Assembly (NCBI GenBank): GCA_009829735.1 | Contig: CM020619.1 | Location: 5,224,083 to 5,288,082, forward strand | Reading direction: 5' to 3' | Source of the DNA: Pyropia yezoensis | Taxonomy: Eukaryota > Rhodophyta > Bangiophyceae > Bangiales > Bangiaceae | DNA length: 64,000 nucleotides | In this document: piece after piece, positions 53,694 through 62,190 of the stretch | Position numbering within the stretch: position 1 is the stretch's first letter | How the letters are laid out: each line of letters begins with the position of its first letter | Made by a program: the position numbers and the translations under genes | The notes under the pieces: generated by a model | What the model saw: only the letters and a program-made list of their open reading frames with translations | The model's database searches: none | What the model was told of the DNA's origin: nothing

Positions 53694-53746
53694 GCCGCGT
53701 AATCGGCCCTGTAGCGTCACAAGTGAAGCGCCGCGTTATCGGCACT
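53694..53746. repeat. Imperfect 17-bp direct repeats
   Basis: gccgcgtaatcggccct (53694-53710) and gccgcgttatcggcact (53730-53746), 15 of 17 matching, are 36 bp apart. Confidence 0.6.
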
Positions 53747-53964
53747 ATCAAGAATGAACGTTTACAAGAAAAGACAAAGACACAGACGCAAAACGCCGGT
53801 CGGCCGCCTGCGGCGGCGACTAGCGTCCCTCAAATACCCCCCCCCCTCTCTCTTTTCCGAGAGCCAAGTGATGGAGAACTATCGGTTAAACCCCTCCGGG
53901 AAACATCCGACTCATCCTGGGAAAGGTCCCCGGGAAAAGCCGGCGTCTAACCTACTAGTGAACG

Positions 53965-53995
53965 GCCGACAATTACCCATAATTGGCTCGTCGGC
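53965..53995 (-). ncRNA. Hairpin 3' of Fanzor, candidate guide-RNA scaffold element
   Basis: gccgac pairs with gtcggc, and inside it aatta pairs with taatt around a cca loop, with a 5-base bulge (ggctc) on one side. It lies 64-94 bases past the Fanzor stop. The structure is visible in sequence; that it belongs to a guide RNA is inference from position alone. Confidence 0.3.
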
Positions 53996-54058
53996 GAAAA
54001 AGGGGGAGGCTGACGCACCCCGTGGTAGGTGAGGGTCACGGGCAAGATGTGCGCTGTC

Positions 54059-55153
54059 TTAGCGTCTTGCAGTGTCCACCAGACCACGGGGCGCGTCTGT
54101 CGCCCCCGTCTCCGCCCGACGTACCCCGTCCATGGCACTGCCGGCCGCCGCCACCTGTTCCCCACCAGGAGCACCGCGTCGCGTCGTACAGGACGCCGCC
54201 GTCGCGTCGCCGTCGACAACCCCCCTACCGCCACCGCCACCGCCACCGCCACCGCCACCGCCACCGCTACCACCACCGTCGACGACAGTGTCCACTGCAG
54301 CGAGTACGGGCCATACATCGACCCGCGTAGTCGCACGGGTGCGGCGTACAGGCGGGACGGGAACACCACTTGGAGGACGCTTGGTCGTCCAGGCCCACCT
54401 CATACCAAACGGGCGCTTGAAAGGCCACACGTTGGTACCCGTGAGACGTCGAGCGGCCACCCACGCAATGTTGCGGGCCGCAACGTCGTCCCGATTGCGA
54501 ATCACGGGCGGGTGTGGCGCTGGGTGACCGGGGCCTTGTGGGGCCGCGAGAGAGCACGTGTAGCAGCCCTTGGCCGCCCACTCGCTCAGCCGCCTCGGGT
54601 CGGCATAGACGGCGCGGTCCTCGACGGCACAGGCGGCCAGCGCGGCCGCGCGCCGCGCCACAGCAGCAGCACGGGCAGTGGCTCGGACGGCCTCCCGGTA
54701 GGCGTCGGGGTCTGGCCCTCGGCGCGTCACGTGGGTAGCAGAGGGGAGGGCCCGCTTTGGCCGCCCCCGACGCGACCCAGCCGCCATCCGCACACGCCGT
54801 GTCGACGGCAGAGGGCCGGCCGGCGGCCCGTACAGCTCTCTTGGAGTCTTGGGGGGGGAGTTGCCCGTCGAGTAGATGAGCACCATCTTGTCGTGACACT
54901 CGGAGCACGCCTGGCTGGTGTTGAACTCGTCCTGGTCGACAAACCAGCACAGCCGTCGGAGGTGGCGGCGGAGCCAGGCGTCCCCCCCGCGCACGTGCGC
55001 GGTGCCCATGGCCACGACGACCGCACCGCCGCCACGGACCTGGCGAAGGAGGCCGCCGGTCAGGTCCCGCGCCACCGAGGCAGCAAAGCGGCCGCGTTGG
55101 ATGGCCTTGCGCACACGCGCCGTCCGCAGGTGTCGCGTGGCTTGCGCGCCAAA
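54059..55153 (-). CDS. Fanzor (TnpB-like nuclease) C-terminal part: RuvC-II, zinc ribbon, RuvC-III
   Basis: Continues in the same frame as the gene to its right after a single TGA (55156-55154). First ATG at 55114; residues are numbered here from the 58264 start. GGGAVVVAMGTAH (1078-1090) matches the RuvC-II strand, where the usual acidic residue is replaced by Met/Gly. Next comes FVDQDEFNTSQACSECHDKM, the Fanzor zinc-ribbon signature, with E1113 and Cys 1120/1123, then the second Cys pair GCYTC (1234/1237). RuvC-III is RNRDDVAARNIAW with Asp1259. The missing RuvC-II acid plus a Glu before the ribbon fits the rearranged RuvC site described for Fanzors. The last ~80 residues are low complexity, including a poly-Gly run. 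Alone this fragment lacks RuvC-I and could not cut DNA. Confidence 0.8.
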   Translation of the reverse strand, partial: FGAQATRHLRTARVRKAIQRGRFAASVARDLTGGLLRQVRGGGAVVVAMGTAHVRGGDAWLRRHLRRLCWFVDQDEFNTSQACSECHDKMVLIYSTGNSPPKTPRELYGPPAGPLPSTRRVRMAAGSRRGRPKRALPSATHVTRRGPDPDAYREAVRATARAAAVARRAAALAACAVEDRAVYADPRRLSEWAAKGCYTCSLAAPQGPGHPAPHPPVIRNRDDVAARNIAWVAARRLTGTNVWPFKRPFGMRWAWTTKRPPSGVPVPPVRRTRATTRVDVWPVLAAVDTVVDGGGSGGGGGGGGGGGGGRGVVDGDATAASCTTRRGAPGGEQVAAAGSAMDGVRRAETGATDAPRGLVDTARR

Positions 55154-58100
55154 TCACTGGCCGTACGCGGCCGTGTCGCGACGGGCGGCCCACTCGAGCG
55201 TTTCCTGCAGGTGCTTGCCGTCGTCGCCGGTACGCATCGTGCCGTGTGCTGCTGCCAAGTCGACGGGTGGTAGGTGGCCAGCGACGCCGCCTCCGTCACC
55301 CGCCGCCGCCGCCACCAGTCCCGCCACCGCCACCGCCACCGGTCCCGCCTCAGTACCGCTGCGTGCCCGCCACTGCTTCCACGCACGGGCCAAAAAGTTA
55401 CCGCCGCTGGCCTCGCGAAAGTGGGCGGCACTCAGGTTGTAGCGAAGGCCGGGGACGGGTGCCAGTCGACGACACCGCTTGCGCCGGGGCAGCGCGTCCA
55501 CCCGGTCCAGCAGCGGCGCGTCTGGGGTGGTGCCGCTGGCACTGTTGCCCGCCGCGGCAGTGGGGTCCACCAGCCACCGTGCCACCTTTTCCGCCTCGTG
55601 ACGGGGCACAGTCCACCGGGACAGGCGCGTGCGTCGCAGCACACGCCGCACCGAGGTGGCGAGCTGGGTGCGGCGGGCCCGTCGGATGGACGCCTGCGGC
55701 CCACGCCGCACGCGCCCGTGGCCACCACCGGGGCTCGCCGTCTGGTAGGTCCTTGCCTCGGGGGGCGTCGTCCCACCCGCCGCCGCCGGAGCCACCGCCG
55801 CCGCATCATCGTCGCTCCCCTCGGGTGACGACCGCCGCGCTTGTCGCTTGGAACGGCCCCCCCCTGTCCCCGCCCCTGCAGCCGGGGCGCCCGCCGCCGC
55901 CCGCTTCCTAGACCCCCCCGGTGGGTGGCCCTCGGGCGTGGTTGCGGCTGCCGCCACCCCGTCTTGGACGCCCGCCCCACGCAGGAGCGCCACGGCCGCC
56001 CGGTTGGGCGCGTCCAAGCCCATGTGGCGGGACCACGCGGCGCGCATCGCGGCTACAGCGGGGCGGGCTGGGAGGTCTGCCGTCGCCACGCGCTCACCCG
56101 GTGCTGCCGACAGCACGGCAGACGGCCCCGGGTCTCCGCCGACCATCTGGAGCCACCGGACGCGCGCCAACGGCAGGCCAGCCCGATCGAGCTGCGTCAG
56201 TACCCCCGCCCGGGACGCAAAGCCTTTGCCGCCGCGGTCCCGCGCACGTTCACCGCCGTCCAGCTTCTTGGCCCAGGCCACCGCCCGCGCCTCGGCCTCT
56301 GCGGCCGTGTCGGGTCGAGACAGAAAAAACGTCACCGCCACGCCGTCGGTAGACAGCTGGGAGGCGGCCCGGTTGGCGCGGCCACCGACACCAGCCATGG
56401 CGGCCAGCACCGCTGCACCGCCCGTTCGCAGCTCTGGCCATGCCCGAAGACTGGGGTGGCCACGCACCCTCACGCCAGTGGCGACCGAAACTGCCAGCAA
56501 CAGGGCGAGCATCTTGTCCGGCACCAGCGTGCCGTGCCCGTGGAGCACCGCTCGGGCGCCAGGGATGAGGGCGTACGGGCTCCCCACACCCACATTCAGG
56601 ACGTGGAGGAGAAACGGCACGTACGCCCACCAGCGGCGCTTCTTCACAGGCGTTGCTGGAAAGAGGCCCGCCACAGAGGGTGGCATGGCCGCCCGCATGA
56701 CGGCTACCCGTTGCGCCAGCGCCTGGACCAGGTGCTGGGGGACGCCGTCGAGGCCCCGCCGGCCCGGCGTTGCCTTGTCCGCGGTACCCGCGCGGAAGCG
56801 CGCGGCCGCCCACCGCGTCAGCCGCCGCTCCGTGTCCCAGGCAGAGCCGCCCGCGGGAGCAGCCGCGGCAGCGGGGGGGGTGGCCAGCGCGTCCTTGGCC
56901 GCCTTGGCGCCCAGCTTGCGACACGCCGCGTCCACACACCGCCCGGCGTGGGTGGCCACGATGGTGGCGACGGGCTCCCATCGTGCCGTGTTGTTGCTCG
57001 CCGGAAGATACCGGTCGTACGCAGCTGCCGTGACGGCCATCACCTGCGTCAGGGCGTAGGAGAGCGCCTCTGTCAGCAGCGGGTGGCTCGTTGTCACCAC
57101 AGAGCGGGCGCGCGCCATCCGCGTGTTGGCCCGCCCCTTGCCACAGCCCGCACACACGGTGCCCGCCTGCAGGGGACTGCCAGACACACCCTCGCAGCCG
57201 CAGGCGTAGGCCAACCACAGCCAGACGGGCGCCCAGTTTGCGGGCACGGCCCCCGTCCAGTCGGCGTCGTCGGCGGCTGCGTCCGCGACGGTCGACACCA
57301 GGCGCCGCAATGCCACGTCGAGGACGCGGAGCATGAGGAAGCGGAGCTTGGTAGCCGCCCCAGAGAGGTCCTCCAGCTCTGCTTGCAGCGCCGTCTCCAC
57401 CGCCGCGCGCGTGCCGGCGTCGTCCTTGTCTTCCCCAAACACCGCCCTTGCCAGGACGCCCACCGGGACGGTACACGCCCGCGTCTGCCGTCCAGTGCTC
57501 TGAAGCGGGTCCTTGCAGTCGGGGTCGACGCCGCGGTCGTAGGCCGCTGGCACGCCCCCACAGTGCCGCTGCACCGGGCAGGCGGCGTCCCCGCTGCTGT
57601 GGCCCCCTCCCAGGCAGTCGCGACACTTGGACGCGGCCGCCGCCGCCGCCGCCGGGACGGCGGCGGCAGCGGCAGCGGCAGCGGCGGCGGCAGCGGCCGC
57701 CGGCTCTGCACCAGCCGGGGCCTTGCAAGAGGTGACCTTGTGCCCGGGCTCGCCACATCTGCTACACTTTTGCGTCCGCCCCTTGCGGGCGGGCGGTGCG
57801 TCAGTGGCAGCCTCGCGCCGGGGCAAGCCCGCGGCGGCCACGCCAATCAGCCCAGCGGCCGTCTTGGCGCGTGCGGCGAGCTCCACCTCGGCCTCGCTTG
57901 CCGCCGCCCGACCACCACAGTACACGCTGACCGCCTGTGCCGCGCCTGTGATGGCCGCGACGAGGTCCTCGCCGGCGCCGTCGAGGGGGCCCGCCGCCTC
58001 CTCATCCTTGGCCGCCTGCTGCAACTGCGCGACGGCGGCAGACCAGTCGGCCGACGAGGCCGCGTCGCCCCCGTGGGGTGCAGACACGCCCTGCAGGCGG

Positions 58101-58264
58101 CTCAGGTTGGCGGCGAGCACCGCCCGCTTGAGCGTCACCACGTTGCGTGCGTCTTGAACGTACGCCTGCTCTTGGGCCGGGTCCCACTCCTCGTCTGAGG
58201 TGGTGTCGCCGTCCAGCCCGTCGACGCCAATGTCTTGGTCGCTGCCGTCGTCATCATCGTTCAT
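55154..58264 (-). CDS. Fanzor (TnpB-like nuclease) N-terminal part with zinc knuckles and RuvC-I, ended by in-frame TGA
   Basis: 1,036 codons before the TGA. An acidic start (MNDDDDGSDQDIGVDG) is followed by two zinc-knuckle-like motifs: CSRCGEPGHKVTSC (167-180, exact CX2CX4HX4C) and CRDCLGGGHSSGDAAC (214-229). The middle contains VKKRRWWAYVPFLLHVLNVG, then RuvC-I as WLQMVGGDPGPSAVLSA with catalytic Asp711. After it come a low-complexity linker and a basic stretch, PRRKRCRRLAPVP. Reading on past the TGA gives one ~1,400-codon Fanzor, long for the family because of poly-Ala and linkers. CCHC knuckles are not a standard TnpB part, so they may be an acquired nucleic-acid-binding module. TGA ends other genes here, so it is a true stop unless the base is an error (CGA or TGG would restore sense). 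Identification rests on motif order, not on a search. Confidence 0.8.
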   Translation of the reverse strand: MNDDDDGSDQDIGVDGLDGDTTSDEEWDPAQEQAYVQDARNVVTLKRAVLAANLSRLQGVSAPHGGDAASSADWSAAVAQLQQAAKDEEAAGPLDGAGEDLVAAITGAAQAVSVYCGGRAAASEAEVELAARAKTAAGLIGVAAAGLPRREAATDAPPARKGRTQKCSRCGEPGHKVTSCKAPAGAEPAAAAAAAAAAAAAAVPAAAAAAASKCRDCLGGGHSSGDAACPVQRHCGGVPAAYDRGVDPDCKDPLQSTGRQTRACTVPVGVLARAVFGEDKDDAGTRAAVETALQAELEDLSGAATKLRFLMLRVLDVALRRLVSTVADAAADDADWTGAVPANWAPVWLWLAYACGCEGVSGSPLQAGTVCAGCGKGRANTRMARARSVVTTSHPLLTEALSYALTQVMAVTAAAYDRYLPASNNTARWEPVATIVATHAGRCVDAACRKLGAKAAKDALATPPAAAAAPAGGSAWDTERRLTRWAAARFRAGTADKATPGRRGLDGVPQHLVQALAQRVAVMRAAMPPSVAGLFPATPVKKRRWWAYVPFLLHVLNVGVGSPYALIPGARAVLHGHGTLVPDKMLALLLAVSVATGVRVRGHPSLRAWPELRTGGAAVLAAMAGVGGRANRAASQLSTDGVAVTFFLSRPDTAAEAEARAVAWAKKLDGGERARDRGGKGFASRAGVLTQLDRAGLPLARVRWLQMVGGDPGPSAVLSAAPGERVATADLPARPAVAAMRAAWSRHMGLDAPNRAAVALLRGAGVQDGVAAAATTPEGHPPGGSRKRAAAGAPAAGAGTGGGRSKRQARRSSPEGSDDDAAAVAPAAAGGTTPPEARTYQTASPGGGHGRVRRGPQASIRRARRTQLATSVRRVLRRTRLSRWTVPRHEAEKVARWLVDPTAAAGNSASGTTPDAPLLDRVDALPRRKRCRRLAPVPGLRYNLSAAHFREASGGNFLARAWKQWRARSGTEAGPVAVAVAGLVAAAAGDGGGVAGHLPPVDLAAAHGTMRTGDDGKHLQETLEWAARRDTAAYGQ

Positions 58265-58434
58265 CGTGAATCCGGGGCGGGGGGGGGGGAGGGGGGGGGG
58301 AGGGGGGGGGGGGCGGAGGCGGATGAGCGGGTTGTGTGTGTGGGAACGACTGTGAGGAGGGTGGGTGGGAGGGATTGTCGACGGTGGCTGACGGGGTTGA
58401 CAAAGATGGGGAACCTCGGGGCACCACCTACCGC

Positions 58435-58447
58435 CCTATTTATTGTC
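58435..58447 (-). promoter_or_regulatory. TATA-like element upstream of Fanzor
   Basis: On the minus strand it reads gacaataaatagg, about 170 bases before the ATG, in a GC-rich context. Plausible core promoter. Confidence 0.35.
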
Positions 58448-59835
58448 TGGCAAGGCACCATCCGGGCCGGGGTCCTCACTCGATGCCGTACCCGTGCTGT
58501 AGACGCTGGCGATGGGCTGCACGGGCCGTCAGGAGACCGGCGGTCCAGGTCCTCCCAACCCCCTCCCGCCCCCCCCCTCCCCCCCCCGCCGCCCTCCCCC
58601 CGCCACCCCCCAACCGACGCTACCTCTCGGGCAGGGGGCAGAGCGGAGGATGCTCGCACCGCCACGTGCCCCTGTGGGCTGTCTCGTGGCCTTAGCTCGC
58701 CGCCCCGGAAATGAAAGATCCTTCTCATCTCCGCGGCACCCGTGGCCGACGGTGGCTGTCGTGAGAGTGTCCTGTGGCGCGGCGGCGGCGGCGGTGGCGG
58801 TGGTGGGGCTGGCGGTGGTGGTGTGGCGGCGGCGGTGGTGGTGATGGGGTTGGCGGCCCAATTGCAGACCGCGCACAGACGCTGTGCTCATGGCAGCCGC
58901 CAGTAGCACGACGGTGGGTGCGGGACGGAGTGCACCGCATGCACTGCGGCATTTGAGCCGACTGACACGCCAGCATCCGTGCGGCTCGCCCAACCATGGC
59001 GAGCGAGCGCCCCCCCCCCCCCCCCCCTCCCCCCCCCCGCTCCCGACGGCACGTATTGGGAGAGTGACCGCCACCGTGCTGCGGGACAATAACAAAACTG
59101 TAATTGAACCCACATTCGGCACTGCCTGCTCGCCACGGTGCATGTGGGGCGGCGTGTTGGGACGCGGGCACCCAGCCTTTTGGTGCTTCCGGCAGGCCCC
59201 GTCCGTTTGCAATGCACTACGAGCACCGTTTGGGAAAAATGTCATCCTGGACGTCTTTGTGGGGGGGGGGAGGGGGGGCAGTCGTGTACCTCAAACCCAC
59301 CGCCACAGACGGCATCGCCATGCTGCGAGCTCACCGCGCGGTGCCTCCAAATGGCCTGTCACCAGCACACGACACCGCGCGGGCCGCGTGGACCTACGGC
59401 TCTCGTCAGACCCGGGGGGCGCCGAGGGAAGCGACTGACCGGACCTGCCTGTGGCTGAACGTGCGGCCGACGGATGAGAGCACCCATCCCCGGACACCCC
59501 CGTCACCGTCCAATTCAACATCATCTCGCGCCGCCGCCCAAATCCCCTCCCCTCCCGTTCGATCCGCGTCAGTGTCAGCCGGTGGTCGGGGATCTCAGTT
59601 ATCGAAATTCAATTCGCCCCCCCTCCCCCGCCCGTCGCCCTCTCTTTATGGTTTCCCCCCCCACCATGACGCAATCGGAAGACACTAATTCACGCGCCCA
59701 CACAATAGAACAACTATGTGACCGCCCAGCTCGTTCCGTTATGCACCAAACGCGAGACGTCAGCTCTAGGGAACAATGTCTACAAAGATCCGAAGAGCGT
59801 TACGTACAGTCGGTACCCAATATTATCTCAATATT

Positions 59836-59868
59836 ATCCGTACGGCGAAAAACGAGATTCGTACGGAT
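59836..59868. repeat. 9-bp perfect hairpin
   Basis: atccgtacg and cgtacggat separated by 15 bases, in AT-richer DNA about 80 bp outside TIR element 2. Unknown role. Confidence 0.5.
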
Positions 59869-59944
59869 CGATTTGACAACAGGCCACCCATCAAATCCAG
59901 GCCCTGGGCTGGACAATAGACAATACCTCGTGCTAGCACCCCCA

Positions 59945-59983
59945 GCGTAGCGGGTCTTAAACCGTGTATCTTATTTTCCGTGC
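59945..59983 (+). repeat. Left TIR of element 2
   Basis: Starts gcgtagcgggtcttaaacc, ends ttttccgtgc. Confidence 0.8.
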
Positions 59984-60098
59984 CGGCACGTGCGCGCACT
60001 TTCGAATGCCTGTTTGCAGGCCCCGCAGGCCCGGGCGTCGCCGCTTCTGCAAAGCCGTAAAATTTCACATTGTCAGCGGTGCACGCCTTGGCATCATG

Positions 60099-60152
60099 TA
60101 TGGTGCTTTTCCCAAAAATGGCCACCTCGGTGTGGGAACGCAACCTTCGATG
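60099..60152 (+). repeat. Internal inverted arm of element 2, left
   Basis: tatggtgcttttcccaaaaa and on to caaccttcgatg; pairs with 60796-60846 with a handful of substitutions and small gaps. Confidence 0.75.
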
Positions 60153-60795
60153 CAAACAGCAACAGTATCTGGCCCACTTGATCGCGGGACTGGTCCACAT
60201 CACCTGCAGCCAATAGTAGGGCACGGAGCGCGCAGATCGCACCGGCCACAGGCTGAGATGCATGTACCTCCAGAGAATGTGACGGTTGGGCACGTCATTT
60301 AGGCCATCTGCCCACGCATGCTGAGCAATCAAATCAGCACACGTTGCAAGACAAGCCTCGTGATTACATTGACCAATCGCATGCTCGACACGTTTTCGCA
60401 GGTTGCCGGAAGCGTCCGCAACCAGCACTCGCAGGCCGCAACCCGGACTGGAAGACCCGGCCTGGTTTCACGGAACGACTTGGGTCCGCCTCTGAGATTC
60501 AAACGGCCAATAACCATGAAGGCCTGAGGGGGTCGTGAGGCCACATAGTTAACAACCCGAGGCCCGCATTAGCACACCAGACTGGAACCACCTCGCCCAT
60601 TTCACCGGTCCACAGCAACCCACGGCAACCTGTGACACGGTTTGCGTAGTGGTCCCCGGAAGCCCGCAAACTGGCCATCGCCGAGCACGTGACCCCCACA
60701 ACCAGCACTACTTACCAACACAATCGAGCTCCCCGAAAGTCTGGCGGACGTGTGACACGCCTGGAAGACCATCCAGGGGCGGTGTCGAGGTCCCG

Positions 60796-60846
60796 TCAAA
60801 GGTTGCATTCCACACCGATGTGGCCATTTTTTGGAAAAGCACCATA
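60796..60846 (-). repeat. Internal inverted arm of element 2, right
   Basis: The reverse complement reads tatggtgcttttccaaaaaa and on to caacctttga, matching the left arm. Confidence 0.75.
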
Positions 60847-61311
60847 AAACGCTGCAGGGCATGCACAATTTGAAGTGCGGCCCTGGTCGCGCAAAGCACC
60901 GTGTGCCTGCAGCAACATTCACAAACACGTGAATGCCGTGCCCGTCGCATGCATTGCATTGCGCGGTCACGTGAGGAAGCCTGCACAGCAGTGCAGCAGT
61001 GCGGCACCAGCGACTGACACCATTCGGGCACGTCATGAAACGTGGATATTGCTGCATAGACACGTACTCTCGGGTCACGGTCGCCTTGTTGTGCGCCCCG
61101 CGGCACGCCCCTCTGGCGAGACGCACACAGGCCGTGGGAATGTAGGCCCTGCCGTCCTGATGACGGTCGTCGAGGAGAGAAATAAAAAAAAAAAAAGAGT
61201 AGGAAGCACGGTCACAACGCGGCCGTGTGCGCTCTTGCACGCGGAAATCGGGCTTTACGGGGGCCCCTGGGCGCCCCCCTGCAATCCACTGCCCGCCTGT
61301 TTGGGCCCGAT

Positions 61312-61350
61312 GCACGGAAAATAAGATACACGGTTTTAGATCCGCTGCGC
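61312..61350 (-). repeat. Right TIR of element 2
   Basis: The reverse complement starts gcgcagcggatctaaaacc. The taa within it is the stop codon reached by the adjacent transposase remnant. Confidence 0.8.
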
Positions 61351-62030
61351 AGCGGCTATCACACCCCCCACACGACAGGGCATCGACTCCACGAGAGACT
61401 TGAAAAACAAAGCAGGAATGGCGTCCCACCCGTCGCGCAGAGCCATCCAGCCGCGGTGCGCTGTGGCCCACACAAGGCGCTTGGCGACGTTCTTGGCAGG
61501 CAGGAAGGGTTTCTTGGCCGCTTCCCCCTGGAGTGAAAACCCAAGCTCCAGACGGCCCTGCGGACAGCGGAGACTGACACTGGTCCCTTCTCGGGCCCGC
61601 TGGTCGCTTGGGTGCGCGTGGTATTCACCATCTCCTTCAGGGATGCCACAGAGGAAAACCCGTCGGTGTCAAGCGCCCGCTTGACGTTAGAGAGCTCACG
61701 GTCCGTCAAAACCTTGGGGCGACCCCGCTTGTCCACCCTGGCGCGGGCGGACTCCGTGCGGATGGCCCATAGCTGCGTAGGCGATGGTGCTCTTGGAGCG
61801 CCCCGAATCCGTACCGATGGCCCGGAAGGACCTCTTCTGTTGGAGGAGGCCAGTGATGACCCCGCGCGCTCACCGTCGAACAGAGAGCGAGCGACGCGAT
61901 GAGCCCGCCATCGTGCCTGCCGACCACGGCGGAGTCCTGGGCGCTGAGCTGTGGGCTCACATACACGGACGGTGCTGTGGCACTTGGGCGCGACCTTGCC
62001 ATATGAGCCTTTGTCCAACTGGTCACGCAA
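61336..62030 (-). pseudogene. Tc1/mariner transposase, internally deleted
   Basis: The first part encodes the paired-type DNA-binding region: VDKRGRPKVLTDREL, a serine/valine helix, then VSVSAVRRAVWSLGFHS. After a frame change near the AGGGGG at about 61530 the text continues as KKPFLPAKNVAKRLVWATAH, the usual linker to the catalytic domain. It then jumps straight to DGWDAIPALFFKSLVESMPC-RVGGVI, which in intact Tc1 enzymes is the extreme C-terminus. About 150-170 residues with the DDE catalytic triad are missing. So it has one frameshift plus one large deletion and is inactive. The residual DNA-binding half might still bind TIRs if expressed. Confidence 0.75.
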
Positions 62031-62190
62031 CTCAAAACATCAACGACAGCAGTTGGGAACAACACTGGGGAACAACCGACCACCACATGAAAAGCGACAT
62101 CTTCAAAGCATAAAAAAGAGGGGGTGCCGTACAGCCCCCCCCCCCCCCCCCCCCCCCACTTTTCCCCCCAGAAACAAAATATACTCCCGA
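62031..62190. other. Spacer with C24 run
   Basis: Contains 24 C at 62135-62158 just downstream of the helicase stop. Nothing else is seen. Confidence 0.6.

Larger units (their letters stand above)
53477..54058. other. 3' flank of the Fanzor gene
   Basis: Downstream of the Fanzor stop on its strand. In TnpB/Fanzor loci the guide RNA scaffold usually lies in or just past the 3' end of the nuclease gene, so this is the place to look. It contains an imperfect direct repeat (53694-53746) and a bulged hairpin (53965-53995) and is AT-richer than the gene. No protein-coding gene is seen. Confidence 0.45.
54059..58264 (-). mobile_element. Fanzor-encoding locus, ends undefined
   Basis: Fanzor genes usually travel in eukaryotic transposons. 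I searched the flanks 53.5-54.0 and 58.3-59.0 kb by eye for terminal inverted repeats and found none convincing, so only the coding extent is given. Two further transposon remnants lie within 4 kb, consistent with an insertion-prone island. Confidence 0.45.
58265..59944. other. Intergenic region upstream of the Fanzor gene
   Basis: G runs directly precede the Fanzor start, then a TATA-like site. The rest includes a C run at about 59011-59027 and, from 59650 on, an AT-richer stretch with a hairpin. A 158-codon plus-strand frame at 59474-59950 has no recognisable domain and is not called. Confidence 0.4.
59945..61350. mobile_element. Non-autonomous TIR element 2 (1.4 kb) with long internal inverted arms
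   Basis: Terminal inverted repeats of 39 bp at 59945-59983 and 61312-61350 match at 36 of 39 positions; the core is accgtgtatcttattttccg. The TIR aligns with that of element 1 (gcg.., ggtctt, tgta.ct, ttccg.gc in register), so both belong to one family. A second inverted pair lies inside (60099-60152 with 60796-60846, starting tatggtgcttttcc), and similarity extends further out, giving a foldback-like structure. No transposase is recognisable. The high-coordinate TIR directly abuts a broken Tc1/mariner transposase and supplies its last codons and stop. Confidence 0.7.

Noticed and set aside
55154..55156. TGA as a recoded sense codon across the organism
   Set aside because: TGA ends the EHD, kinase, AlkB and methyltransferase genes at natural C-termini, so general reassignment is excluded.
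55841..58198. 785-codon plus-strand open frame opposite the Fanzor
   Set aside because: Antisense of conserved RuvC-I and zinc-knuckle codons, with Arg/His-rich nonsense composition.
53500..59000. Terminal inverted repeats bounding the Fanzor
   Set aside because: Short matches around gtgaagcacccgcgg and ctccgcggcacccg were considered, but are too short and GC-biased to be convincing.
59823..60428. 201-codon minus-strand frame inside TIR element 2
   Set aside because: Partly protein-like (LRKRVEHAIGQCNHEACLAT) but no domain; it spans an element end and the inverted arm, so it was not called as a gene.
59945..61350. TA target-site duplication around element 2
   Set aside because: TA occurs near both ends but at different distances from the aligned TIR starts, so it cannot be claimed.
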